NCBI GenBank assembly: GCA_019359725.1
Contig: JAHHGR010000028.1
Location: 1 to 51,726, forward strand
Direction: 5' to 3'
DNA from: Aphanocapsa lilacina HA4352-LM1
GTDB taxonomy: Bacteria; Cyanobacteriota; Cyanobacteriia; Gloeobacterales; Gloeobacteraceae
Length of the DNA: 51,726 nucleotides
A program made the translations under genes and the position numbers. The notes below the pieces were generated by a model. The model saw only the letters and a list, made by a program, of their open reading frames with translations. It was not told the origin of the DNA and did not search any database. Shown piece after piece: positions 44,208 through 51,726 of the stretch (within the stretch, counting starts at the first letter, position 1; the number at the start of each line of letters is the position of its first letter).

Positions 44208-45128
44208 ATGCAAACTCCGGTAGAACCCACCTCCACCGCCCTCGCTCCCGAATCCTTCGAACTTGTCCGGGGCACCAGCCTCTGGCAGGATGCCCGGCGG
44301 CGACTGGTCAAAAACAAACTGGCTGTAGCCAGTGCGATCGTATTTTCGGTGATTTTGCTCGCCGTTCTGGTCGGCCCGGCGATAATCGCCAACACCTGGG
44401 GCTACACCTACGACATGACCAATTCCGAGGTCGTCTACCAGCCGCCCAGCGCTGCCCACTGGTTCGGCACCGACCAGCTGGGCCGCGACATCCTGGTCCG
44501 CTCGCTCATCGGCGGTCAGATTTCGCTGTTGGTGGCGGTGGTGGCCTCGGTGGTCAGTTTGTTGATTGGCGTCACCTACGGCGCCATCTCGGGCTACCTC
44601 GGTGGCAAGGTGGACGAGGCGATGATGCGCTTTGTCGATATTCTCTATTCGCTGCCGGACATTTTTCTCATCATCGTGCTGCTCGCATTTTTCAGCAAAG
44701 ACCTGATCGTCCTCTTTGCGATGCTGGGAGCGATTTCCTGGCTCACCATGGCCCGGATCGTTCGCGGCCAGGTGCTCTCCATCAAAAACCGCGAATTTGT
44801 CGAAGCGGCCCGTGCCATCGGGGTGAGCACCCCCAAAATCATCTTCCGGCACATCGTGCCCAACACCCTGGGGCCGGTGATCGTTTATACGACATTGACC
44901 ATTCCGAGCGTCATGCTCACCGAGGCGTTCTTGAGCTTTCTGGGCCTCGGGGTGCAGCCGCCTTTGTCCAGTTGGGGAACGCTGGTGCAGGAGGGGGTGG
45001 GGGCGATTTCGGTCTATCCGTGGCACCTTATCTTTCCGGGGTTGATGATGACGGTGACGCTCTTTAGCCTCAACTTTTTGGGCGACGGCCTGCGCGACGC
45101 CCTCGATCCCCAAGCGCGGGCCGACTGA
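44208..45128 (+). CDS. Peptide ABC transporter permease (OppC/DppC)
   Basis: 306 aa. OppC features are the N-terminal segment with [20 protein letters not shown], the [20 protein letters not shown] motif and the EAA loop [26 protein letters not shown]. Six helices. 6 nt after oppB; its TGA overlaps the next ATG by one base. Confidence 0.94.
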   Translation: MQTPVEPTSTALAPESFELVRGTSLWQDARRRLVKNKLAVASAIVFSVILLAVLVGPAIIANTWGYTYDMTNSEVVYQPPSAAHWFGTDQLGRDILVRSLIGGQISLLVAVVASVVSLLIGVTYGAISGYLGGKVDEAMMRFVDILYSLPDIFLIIVLLAFFSKDLIVLFAMLGAISWLTMARIVRGQVLSIKNREFVEAARAIGVSTPKIIFRHIVPNTLGPVIVYTTLTIPSVMLTEAFLSFLGLGVQPPLSSWGTLVQEGVGAISVYPWHLIFPGLMMTVTLFSLNFLGDGLRDALDPQARAD

Positions 45129-46111
45129 TGGGTACACCGCTGCTTTCTGTGCGCAACCTGCAGACCTCGTTTTTTACCCGCGAGGGCGAGGTGAGGTCGG
45201 TCGACGACGTCTCTTTTGATCTTGAAGCCGGCCAGACGCTGGGGATCGTGGGCGAATCGGGCAGCGGCAAATCGGTGACCAGCCTGTCGATCATGCGCCT
45301 CATTCCGACGCCGCCCGGGCGCATTAAGGGTGGTCAGGTGCTCTTTGGCGGCCAGGATCTGCTCAAACTCAGCGACCGGCAGATGCGCGCCATCCGCGGC
45401 AAGCGCATCGCAATGATCTTTCAAGATCCGATGAGTTCGCTGAATCCGTTTTTGCGCATCGCCCGGCAACTCACCGAAATTTCCGAGCTGCACCTGGGGC
45501 TCGACCGGCGCGCCGCCCGCAGGCGGGCCATCGAAATGCTCGAACTGGTGGGCATCCCCGACGCCGCCCGCCGCATCGACGACTATCCCCACCAGTTTTC
45601 CGGCGGCATGCGCCAGCGGGTGATGATCGCCATGGCCCTTTCGTGCGACCCGCAGCTGTTGATCGCTGACGAACCGACCACCGCCCTGGATGTCACCATC
45701 CAGGCGCAGATTCTGGAACTGATCAAAGACCTGCGCGAGCGGCTGGGGACCGCCGTGATCTTGATTACCCACGATCTGGGGGTAGTGGCGGGCATGGCCG
45801 ACCGGGTGGCGGTGATGTACGCGGGCAAAATCGTCGAATCCGCCCCGACGGACAGCCTTTTTGCCCGGCCCGCCCATCCTTACACCCAGGGGCTTTTGCG
45901 CTCGATGCCGGATCCGCTGCAGGAGGTGGCCGAGTTGTACCAGATTCCCGGCTTGCCTCCCGATATGACCCGTCTGCCGCCGGGGTGCGCCTTTGCCCCC
46001 CGCTGTCCCCACGCCGCCGAGCCGTGCAGCCAACCGCCTGAAACCGTGGCGGTGGGAGCGGCCCACCGCTCCGCCTGCTGGCTCAACGTTCGGAGTGAGA
46101 CCCGTGCCTGA
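45128..46111 (+). CDS. Peptide ABC transporter ATP-binding protein (OppD/DppD)
   Basis: 327 aa. Walker [14 protein letters not shown]-loop [11 protein letters not shown], signature [14 protein letters not shown], Walker [13 protein letters not shown] and H-loop LITHDLGV are intact. The C-terminal oligopeptide domain carries [15 protein letters not shown], a Cys cluster now known to hold Fe-S in some homologues. It overlaps the next gene by 8 nt. Confidence 0.95.
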   Translation: MGTPLLSVRNLQTSFFTREGEVRSVDDVSFDLEAGQTLGIVGESGSGKSVTSLSIMRLIPTPPGRIKGGQVLFGGQDLLKLSDRQMRAIRGKRIAMIFQDPMSSLNPFLRIARQLTEISELHLGLDRRAARRRAIEMLELVGIPDAARRIDDYPHQFSGGMRQRVMIAMALSCDPQLLIADEPTTALDVTIQAQILELIKDLRERLGTAVILITHDLGVVAGMADRVAVMYAGKIVESAPTDSLFARPAHPYTQGLLRSMPDPLQEVAELYQIPGLPPDMTRLPPGCAFAPRCPHAAEPCSQPPETVAVGAAHRSACWLNVRSETRA

Positions 46112-47144
46112 AAACGTCTCTTCGCTGATTGCCGTGCGCGATGTAAAAGTCCACTTTCCCCTGGATTCGGTGGGCTCCCTGGGGCGGCTGTTGGGCCGCC
46201 CCCCCGCGCGGGTGGTCAAGGCGATCGACGGCGTGACGCTCGACATCCAGCCGGGGAAGACGCTGGGTCTGGTGGGCGAATCCGGGTGCGGCAAATCGAC
46301 CCTCGGCCGGGCCATCTTGCAACTGGTGCGCCCCACGGCGGGCCGCATTTTCTTTAAAGGCACCGAGCTGACCGGCTTGAATGCCCGCCAGCTGCAGCAA
46401 ATGCGCCGCCGGATGCAGATGGTCTTTCAAGATCCCTACGCCTCGCTCAATCCGCGCATGACTGTGGGGGACATCATCGCCGAACCCATCGAGATCTTCG
46501 AGCCCCTGCGCGGCGAAGCGCTCCGACGGCGGGTGCAGGAATTGATGCGCACCGTCAGCCTCAACCCCGCTTTTGTCAAACGCTATCCCCACGAATTTTC
46601 GGGTGGCCAGCGCCAGCGCATCGGCATCGCCCGCGCCCTGGCGGTGGGACCGGAATTTATCGTGGCCGACGAGCCCATCGCCGCGTTGGATGTCTCCATC
46701 CAGGCGCAGATTCTCAATTTGCTGAGCCAGTTGCGCCGCGAGTTGGGTTTGACGACGCTATTTATCTCCCACGACCTGCGGGCGGTGCGCCACATCAGCG
46801 ATCGGGTGGCAGTGATGTACCTGGGCAAATTGGTGGAGGTGGCCGACAGCCACGAAATCTACCGCCGCCCTTTGCACCCCTACACCCAGGCACTCATCTC
46901 GGCTGTGCCCGTTCCCGATCCGGCCGTCGAGAAAACCCGTCGGCGCATTGTGCTCACAGGCGATGTGCCCAGCCCCATCAACCCGCCCACCGGTTGCCGC
47001 TTCCATACCCGCTGCCCCTACGCCCAGGAGCGCTGCCGCGCCGAGGAACCGCCCCTCGTCGATACGGGCGGTGGCCATCAGGCCGCCTGTTTTCTGCTGG
47101 AGGAGGTTTCCTCGGGCGGTGCCGCGCGCGATTCGGCTGCGTAG
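46104..47144 (+). CDS. Peptide ABC transporter ATP-binding protein (OppF/DppF)
   Basis: 346 aa from the GTG at 46104, with GGAG eight bases upstream. Walker [29 protein letters not shown], signature [14 protein letters not shown], Walker [13 protein letters not shown] and FISHDLRAV. The C-terminal cluster is [15 protein letters not shown]. Last gene of the cphB-opp operon; convergent with the Uma2-like gene 19 bp on, without a clear terminator. Confidence 0.95.
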   Translation: MPENVSSLIAVRDVKVHFPLDSVGSLGRLLGRPPARVVKAIDGVTLDIQPGKTLGLVGESGCGKSTLGRAILQLVRPTAGRIFFKGTELTGLNARQLQQMRRRMQMVFQDPYASLNPRMTVGDIIAEPIEIFEPLRGEALRRRVQELMRTVSLNPAFVKRYPHEFSGGQRQRIGIARALAVGPEFIVADEPIAALDVSIQAQILNLLSQLRRELGLTTLFISHDLRAVRHISDRVAVMYLGKLVEVADSHEIYRRPLHPYTQALISAVPVPDPAVEKTRRRIVLTGDVPSPINPPTGCRFHTRCPYAQERCRAEEPPLVDTGGGHQAACFLLEEVSSGGAARDSAA

Positions 47145-47163
47145 GGCAGGTGTCAGGGGCCGT

Positions 47164-47946
47164 TCAGGTCTGCGGATCGACACCCAGGGAGCGCAAACGC
47201 TCTACTAGGCGTTGCGCTTGCGCTTCAGCCTGCTCGGCGCGCTGTCGTTCTTGCTCGGCGCGTAAGCTTTCGCTCTGGGCCTGTCGCTCGGCCACTTCGG
47301 CGCGTAAGCTTTCGCTCTGAACCTGTCGCTCGGCCACTTCGGCGCGCTCTCGCTCCTGCTCCGCCCGTTCCGCCGGGGTCGGGATCACCGCTCCTTCGCC
47401 GGTGATAAGCCGCAGCCGCTCCTCGTGCACCCCGAAGTACAACCCCAGCTGCGCGCTCCACAGCCGACCTCGCTCGTCCGCCTCCAGCGGCTCGTACCAG
47501 CCTTCGACCAGGTGAAAACCGCACAATTCGCCGCTCTGCGGGTCGAACCAAAAATACTCCGGCACCCGCAAGACGTCTTGATAGATCTGTTTTTTGAGCC
47601 CCCGATCGATATCGGCCGTCGAGTCGGAGAGGATCTCGGCGATCACGTTGGGCAGGCGGCCCCCTTCTTCCCACACCGTCCAGCTGCGCCGCTCCCGCCG
47701 CTCGCAACCGAGCACCACGAAAAAGTCCGGCCCCCGAAAATCCTCGGACTTGCGCTGGGTGAGGCTGTAGTAAATCGTCAGGTTGCCGGAGCAATAAAAA
47801 TCCTGCCGGTCGTGCCAGTGGCCTTCGAGCGCATCGATGAGCAACTGCATCTGCTTGCGGTGCCAATCGGATTCCATCGGCGGCTCGTCGCTCCACAGGT
47901 CGGTGGGCGGCCAGATCACGTCGGCCGGTGGCTGCAGCTGATGCAT
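47164..47946 (-). CDS. Uma2-family (DUF820) PD-(D/E)XK nuclease-like protein with coiled-coil tail
   Basis: 260 aa. The N-terminal domain has the DUF820/Uma2 pattern: GPDFFVVLG (Asp), NVIAEILSDSTADIDRGLKKQIYQ (Glu-x-Leu and Lys), VPEYFWFDPQSGEL and FHLVEGWYEPL. These proteins are very common in cyanobacteria and have a restriction-enzyme-like fold; their activity is largely untested. Residues 190-250 are a charged coiled coil containing two copies of a 14-residue repeat (EVAERQ-x-QSESLRA), encoded by a 42-bp tandem duplication. Confidence 0.88.
   Translation of the reverse strand: MHQLQPPADVIWPPTDLWSDEPPMESDWHRKQMQLLIDALEGHWHDRQDFYCSGNLTIYYSLTQRKSEDFRGPDFFVVLGCERRERRSWTVWEEGGRLPNVIAEILSDSTADIDRGLKKQIYQDVLRVPEYFWFDPQSGELCGFHLVEGWYEPLEADERGRLWSAQLGLYFGVHEERLRLITGEGAVIPTPAERAEQERERAEVAERQVQSESLRAEVAERQAQSESLRAEQERQRAEQAEAQAQRLVERLRSLGVDPQT
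47258..47341. repeat. 42-bp tandem direct repeat, two copies
   Basis: Units 47258-47299 and 47300-47341 differ at only two neighbouring bases (GG versus AA). They encode two 14-residue coiled-coil repeats of the Uma2-like protein. Length is a multiple of three, so copy number can change without a frameshift. Confidence 0.9.
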
Positions 47947-48036
47947 GGGCAGGCCCTCCGTCGCACTGGCGCCATTGTAGCTTTGACTTTGCGCAGGATG
48001 GACCCGATGAAAGAAGCTTCGCCACCGGGGCGCGCA

Positions 48037-50235
48037 TCAAAACTGCAGACCGATCGTCCCTTGCACCGCGAAGGGCGGTCCAGGAACCACAATGGCGCGT
48101 CCCTGGGAACCGTCGAAGTAACGGATGTCGAACAGGTTCTTGAAGTTGATCGCCGATTTGAAGTTGTCCCGGGTGTAGTAGAGCGCCGCGTCGGTGCGCG
48201 TGTAGCCCGGCAGGGTGAAGGTATTGTCCAGATCGCCCGGCCGATCGCTGACGGCAAAGACCCCCAGCCCGATCCCCAACCCTTGCAATGCGCCTTCCTG
48301 AAGCCGGTAGGTCATCCACAGACTACCGCTGTTGCGCGGCACGGTGTTGAGGGGATTACCGACCGCCAGGTCGTTGTCTTTGCTGATGCGCGCATCGGTA
48401 TAAGCGTAGGTGGCAATCACATTCCAACCCGGCAAAATTTCGCCGCTGATGTCAAACTCGATGCCCTGGCTTTGTTGCTCGCCAATTTGAACAGAAAATC
48501 CGGGATTGAGAAGATCCGACGTCAAGATGTTGGTCTTGGCGATCTTGTAGAGCGCCAGGTTGGCAAAAAGGCGGCCCCCCGCCAGGTCCGCTTTGGCCCC
48601 GACTTCGTAACCGGTGCCGCGCTGGGGAAGAAAGGGCGTGCCCGCGGCACTGATGCCGGTGACCGGTACGAAGGACTGGCCGAAATTGGCAAACAGCGAG
48701 ACCGTCGGCGCCGGCTGGTACAACAAGCCGACGCGCGGCGAGAAAGCCTCCGCGTAGGTGGGCGTCCTTTCCCCGCTCAGCAAATTGATGTCTTCGGAAT
48801 TGAAATTATCGAAGCGGCCCGCCAGGACCAGTTGCAGGCTCTCAAACAGCGAGATCTGATCTTGTAGGTAGATCCCGAAGTTGTCGATCCTGGTGGTGCC
48901 GCCGAGCGAAACGGCCCGCTGGAGAAAGGTGACCGGGTAGACGGGATTGAAGATATCGAGCAGGCCGCCGTCCGTCCGGTCGAAGGTGAATTTGCTGTAT
49001 AGCTTGCCGAACTCGAACCCGAGCAAGGCGGTGTGGCCAACCGAACCGGTATTGAATTTCCAGGTCAGGTCGTTTTGCAAAAAGTAAGTCTCGTAGTACT
49101 GATCGCCCTGAAAAGACGACAGCGACAGCGTGCGGTTGTCGCTCAGCAGCCGATTCGGGTTGGCTTGGCCCGCGGAATTGCGCTCGGAGGCGGCCGTGTA
49201 GCGCAGGGCGGTCCGCAACGCGAGTTCCCGATTGAAGCGGTGATCCAAAATGGCGTAAAGCCGCGTCTGGTTGAAGAAACTGAGGTTTTCCGGATTGCCC
49301 AAAAAGCGGCCGATCGGCAGGTCGGCAACAGCGGTGCCGATGGCGACCAGGCCGCGATCGAGCGGGCGCGAGTCGCGCAGGTGCTCCCCTTCAAAAGTGA
49401 GGGTGGTCTCAGGGCCAATCTTCCACTGCAGCACCGGGGAGAAGAAAACCCGGCTTGTTTGGACCCGCTCGCGGAAGCTCCCCGCGTCTTCGTAGGCAAG
49501 ATTGAGCCTGTAGCCCAGATTGCCGTCCTCGGTGAGCGGCCCGGAAAAGTCCAGGGTTGGACGGTAAAGGCTGTAACTGCCAGCGGTGAAATCGACGGCG
49601 TAGTAGGGTTTGTCCCGGGGGCGCTTGGTGGCGATATTGACGATCCCTGAAGGCTCTGCCCGTCCGTACAGCACCGAAGCCGGTCCCTTGACCACCTCGA
49701 CGCGCTCGATGTTGACGGTTTCCCGAAAGGCGCGACTGGCAAAAAAATTGTCCAGAAAACCGTTTTGAAACTGATTGGCGGCGAACCCGCGAATGGTCAG
49801 ATTCTCGACCCGTCCGCCCACCGCACTCGACGGAGCGACGCCGCTGACGTTGCGCACCACCTCATCGAGCCGGATGGCGCCTTGATCTTCGATGACCTGG
49901 CGGGGGATGACCTGGATCGATTGGGGGGTGAGCAGAATCGGCGTGTCGGTCTTGGTGCCGGAGGAGGCGTTCTTGCGCCGGTAGCCGCCGCTGCCGTAGA
50001 CGGTCACCTCGTCGAGTTCCTCGCCGTCCGGCGCTGCCGGTGGCGCCGCCGCCGGAACGCCTGGGGCCTCGGGTTCGCCCTGAGCCAGGTAGGAGGCGCT
50101 CGTCAAAGCCGGTGCCAACTCATCTAAGCGCGGCACCTCAGCCGACACCGCGGCCCCTACCTGGGCATGGGCAACGCCGGAATTTAACAACCAACAACCG
50201 CCCACCAGCAGCAAGCGCGGGTAGTGAAAACGCAT
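48037..50235 (-). CDS. TonB-dependent siderophore receptor
   Basis: 732 aa, ATG at 50235 with GAGGAG seven bases upstream. Signal peptide (residues 1-24, ending AHA). A cyanobacterial N-terminal spacer (PRLDELAPALTSASYLAQ plus a Pro/Ala stretch) precedes the TonB box DEVTVYG. The plug domain has TPILLTPQSIQVIPRQVIED and LDEVVRNVSGV, then NLTIRGF; the 22-strand barrel ends in an aromatic residue (GTIGLQF). FhuA/FecA-like ferric siderophore import is most likely. It follows a PepSY membrane protein by 10 nt. Confidence 0.94.
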   Translation of the reverse strand: MRFHYPRLLLVGGCWLLNSGVAHAQVGAAVSAEVPRLDELAPALTSASYLAQGEPEAPGVPAAAPPAAPDGEELDEVTVYGSGGYRRKNASSGTKTDTPILLTPQSIQVIPRQVIEDQGAIRLDEVVRNVSGVAPSSAVGGRVENLTIRGFAANQFQNGFLDNFFASRAFRETVNIERVEVVKGPASVLYGRAEPSGIVNIATKRPRDKPYYAVDFTAGSYSLYRPTLDFSGPLTEDGNLGYRLNLAYEDAGSFRERVQTSRVFFSPVLQWKIGPETTLTFEGEHLRDSRPLDRGLVAIGTAVADLPIGRFLGNPENLSFFNQTRLYAILDHRFNRELALRTALRYTAASERNSAGQANPNRLLSDNRTLSLSSFQGDQYYETYFLQNDLTWKFNTGSVGHTALLGFEFGKLYSKFTFDRTDGGLLDIFNPVYPVTFLQRAVSLGGTTRIDNFGIYLQDQISLFESLQLVLAGRFDNFNSEDINLLSGERTPTYAEAFSPRVGLLYQPAPTVSLFANFGQSFVPVTGISAAGTPFLPQRGTGYEVGAKADLAGGRLFANLALYKIAKTNILTSDLLNPGFSVQIGEQQSQGIEFDISGEILPGWNVIATYAYTDARISKDNDLAVGNPLNTVPRNSGSLWMTYRLQEGALQGLGIGLGVFAVSDRPGDLDNTFTLPGYTRTDAALYYTRDNFKSAINFKNLFDIRYFDGSQGRAIVVPGPPFAVQGTIGLQF

Positions 50236-50245
50236 CTGTTACTCC

Positions 50246-51349
50246 TCAGACAGGAAGCTTTTGCCTGGACTCATCGACGCGTCGTGAGCGCCGCAGTTTC
50301 TTCACCCAAAGCCAGAAACCGGTCAAAAACAAGCCACCCGGAGCCAGACCCACCAAAAGGTACATCACCTGGGTGAAAAGTCCTCCGTAATTGCCGAAGT
50401 GCAACGGCGCCATCCAGTTCAATATCCAATCCGGCGTATTTGGTGTACGGCCGTCTTTGACCTGGAGCACCGCACCGCTGTACTGGTCCATGAACACCCG
50501 GATGTAGCGACTGGCAGGGCCTTCTTCGGGAAACCGACCGCGCACTTGCATAGCGGCGTCAGGTTTGGCAGGCAAGCTTATCCCTTGAAATTCTGCTCCA
50601 TCCAGATGCGGGCGGGCCAAAGCGATCGCCGCGTCCGCTCCCAAGGGTGCAACTCCAGCCGACGGCGTGGAGACGGGCTTGGGCGGCTCGGAGGTGAACG
50701 TGAGCGCGTAGACCGCCGAGCGAAACGGCTCGTAGAACATGAAGTATGCCCCGGTCAAACCCAAAATCGCCAGAAAAAGTGAAGTGAGGATGCCCGACAG
50801 CTTGTGCATGTCGTAGGCAACAATCCGCAAGTTGGCGCCCCAGCGCATCTTTGTACCCGCCTGCCACTTCTTCCATCCCGGCCAGAGCACCATGCCGGTG
50901 ATCCCAAGGCCCAGCAACACCACGGCGCTGATGCCCGTCACCCATTTGCCGAATTCACCGGCCAAAAGTGTGTAGTGCAACTTGTAGAGCACCCCCACCA
51001 GGCTCTCCTCCCAGTAGCGCGAACCGCGCACCCGGTAGCTCTCGGGATCGACGAACACCTGCAGGCGCTTGTCGCCGGCAGTGGTGAAGTAGACGATATG
51101 AACGTTGCCCTCGCGCAGAAAAAGCCCGGTGGGCGGCGAGTGGGGGTAGTGGGCACGGGCGGCGTCGAGAACCCGATCTATCGACGCAGCAGCGCGGAGG
51201 GACGGCTGGTAAAGTTCCGGTTGGAGTTGGCGGTCGATGGGCTGCCAGAAGACAATGGCGCTGCCAGTCAGTCCAATGATCAGCAAAATCAGCCCGAACA
51301 CCAGACCGGCTATCTGATGCAATGTAAACACGAGTGTGCGCGCGTTCAT
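50246..51349 (-). CDS. PepSY-associated membrane protein (iron-uptake partner)
   Basis: 367 aa from the ATG at 51349, with GGAG ten bases upstream. Four membrane segments: about 7-30 (TLHQIAGLVFGLILLIIGLTG), near 140 (GISAVVLLGLGITGMVLWPG), near 190 (LTSLFLAILGLTGAYFMFYEPF) and near the C-terminus (VMYLLVGLAPGGLFLTGFWLWV), with PepSY-type periplasmic parts. Family members sit beside siderophore receptors and some reduce ferric siderophores. First gene of the operon with the receptor. Confidence 0.88.
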   Translation of the reverse strand: MNARTLVFTLHQIAGLVFGLILLIIGLTGSAIVFWQPIDRQLQPELYQPSLRAAASIDRVLDAARAHYPHSPPTGLFLREGNVHIVYFTTAGDKRLQVFVDPESYRVRGSRYWEESLVGVLYKLHYTLLAGEFGKWVTGISAVVLLGLGITGMVLWPGWKKWQAGTKMRWGANLRIVAYDMHKLSGILTSLFLAILGLTGAYFMFYEPFRSAVYALTFTSEPPKPVSTPSAGVAPLGADAAIALARPHLDGAEFQGISLPAKPDAAMQVRGRFPEEGPASRYIRVFMDQYSGAVLQVKDGRTPNTPDWILNWMAPLHFGNYGGLFTQVMYLLVGLAPGGLFLTGFWLWVKKLRRSRRVDESRQKLPV

Positions 51350-51726
51350 CTGTGGGTCTCTCCGCAACGCCCTGCAGGGTAATCGATTATGCTCGCAACA
51401 AACGTGCGCTGCAGTTGCCGATGCAAGCAGGAAACGGAGCGCAGTTGCCCTATCCCGGCTAGTCCGGTGGCAGGTTTCTCAAGTGCGGCGCCATAGGAAA
51501 GCTAGAAATTAGGTAATCTGCCTGAAAATCTAGCCTGATCAGCACTGCAGTATAACCCGGCAGTCCAGGTACAGGTGTCGCCGTCAGCATAAGCCTACTG
51601 ACCAGAAGTGTTGAATCAGTGAACGCTTGCACACAGTTCGAGGGGCCAGACCCTGCGCCTCCAGCTGCCCAGCAATTTTCCCAGCCAATGCACATAACTG
51701 ACTTCCTGACACATACAACATTGCAA
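51350..51726. other. Upstream region of the iron-uptake operon, 377 bp to window end
   Basis: No gene is supported; the minus-strand frame at 51459-51695 lacks protein character. The promoter of the PepSY-receptor operon should be here. A 10-bp palindrome TAATCGATTA at 51380-51389 lies 31 bp before the start codon and could be part of an iron-responsive operator, but it is not a full Fur box. Confidence 0.45.

Noticed and set aside
51459..51695. 78-residue minus-strand frame at the window end
   Set aside because: No motif, no ribosome binding site, odd composition; treated as non-coding.

Overview
The window looks like chromosome of a GC-rich, early-branching cyanobacterium, most likely Gloeobacter or a close relative. 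It carries psaL (photosystem I subunit XI), a cyanobacterial-type YidC with a large exoplasmic insertion, a cyanophycinase, a HEAT-repeat protein of the NblB/CpcE kind, and a split pair resembling plant phytyl-ester synthase. psaL stands alone, without psaI, which fits what is known of Gloeobacter. The genus call is an inference from gene content and base composition, not from a marker gene.

Layout. 1-125: tail of an IS30-type transposase at the left edge. 157-4790: glmS, iscX, a GNAT acetyltransferase, and an operon of a D-amino-acid-oxidase-like flavoprotein with a TauE/SafE transporter. 4953-7971: an AT-richer stretch with a possible heme-oxygenase-fold protein and a VioC/AsnO-like 2-oxoglutarate oxygenase. 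7972-12356: a sigma-factor-like protein fused to a membrane anchor and a TolA/TonB-like tail, next to an exported TPR-CHAT protease-like protein. 12567-13115: strong hairpins, terminators, a possible small RNA and a small membrane protein. 13140-22000: housekeeping and envelope genes (def, mreB, yidC-jag-yceD, HEAT protein, radical SAM gene, psaL, NAD(P)HX repair, clpS, a small membrane protein). 21969-23449: acyltransferase plus alpha/beta hydrolase. 23625-31217: PhoD phosphatase, a Lin0512-like small protein, a MacAB/DevBCA-like efflux operon with two permeases, and an exported methyltransferase-like protein. 31375-33314: an AAA ATPase, an internally deleted MATE transporter and a small unknown. 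33524-37605: a STAND-TPR NTPase and a coiled-coil gene, divergent from a second sigma-like membrane protein with a SPOR-like tail. 37705-40678: an AI-2E-family permease, a Cas4/RecB-like nuclease and an OmpR-type regulator. 40764-47144: cyanophycinase followed by a complete oligopeptide ABC transporter. 47164-51349: a Uma2-like nuclease, and a TonB-dependent receptor with a PepSY membrane protein.

The most unusual signal is a repeated architecture. Two unrelated-looking loci (7972-12356 and 33524-37605) each pair a sigma-70-like protein, apparently tethered in the membrane and carrying an envelope-facing domain (TolA/TonB-like in one, SPOR-like in the other), with a TPR signalling protein (CHAT protease or STAND NTPase). 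This suggests envelope-sensing, membrane-held transcription regulators. The architecture is read from sequence; the mechanism is inference. No rRNA, tRNA or CRISPR array was recognised.
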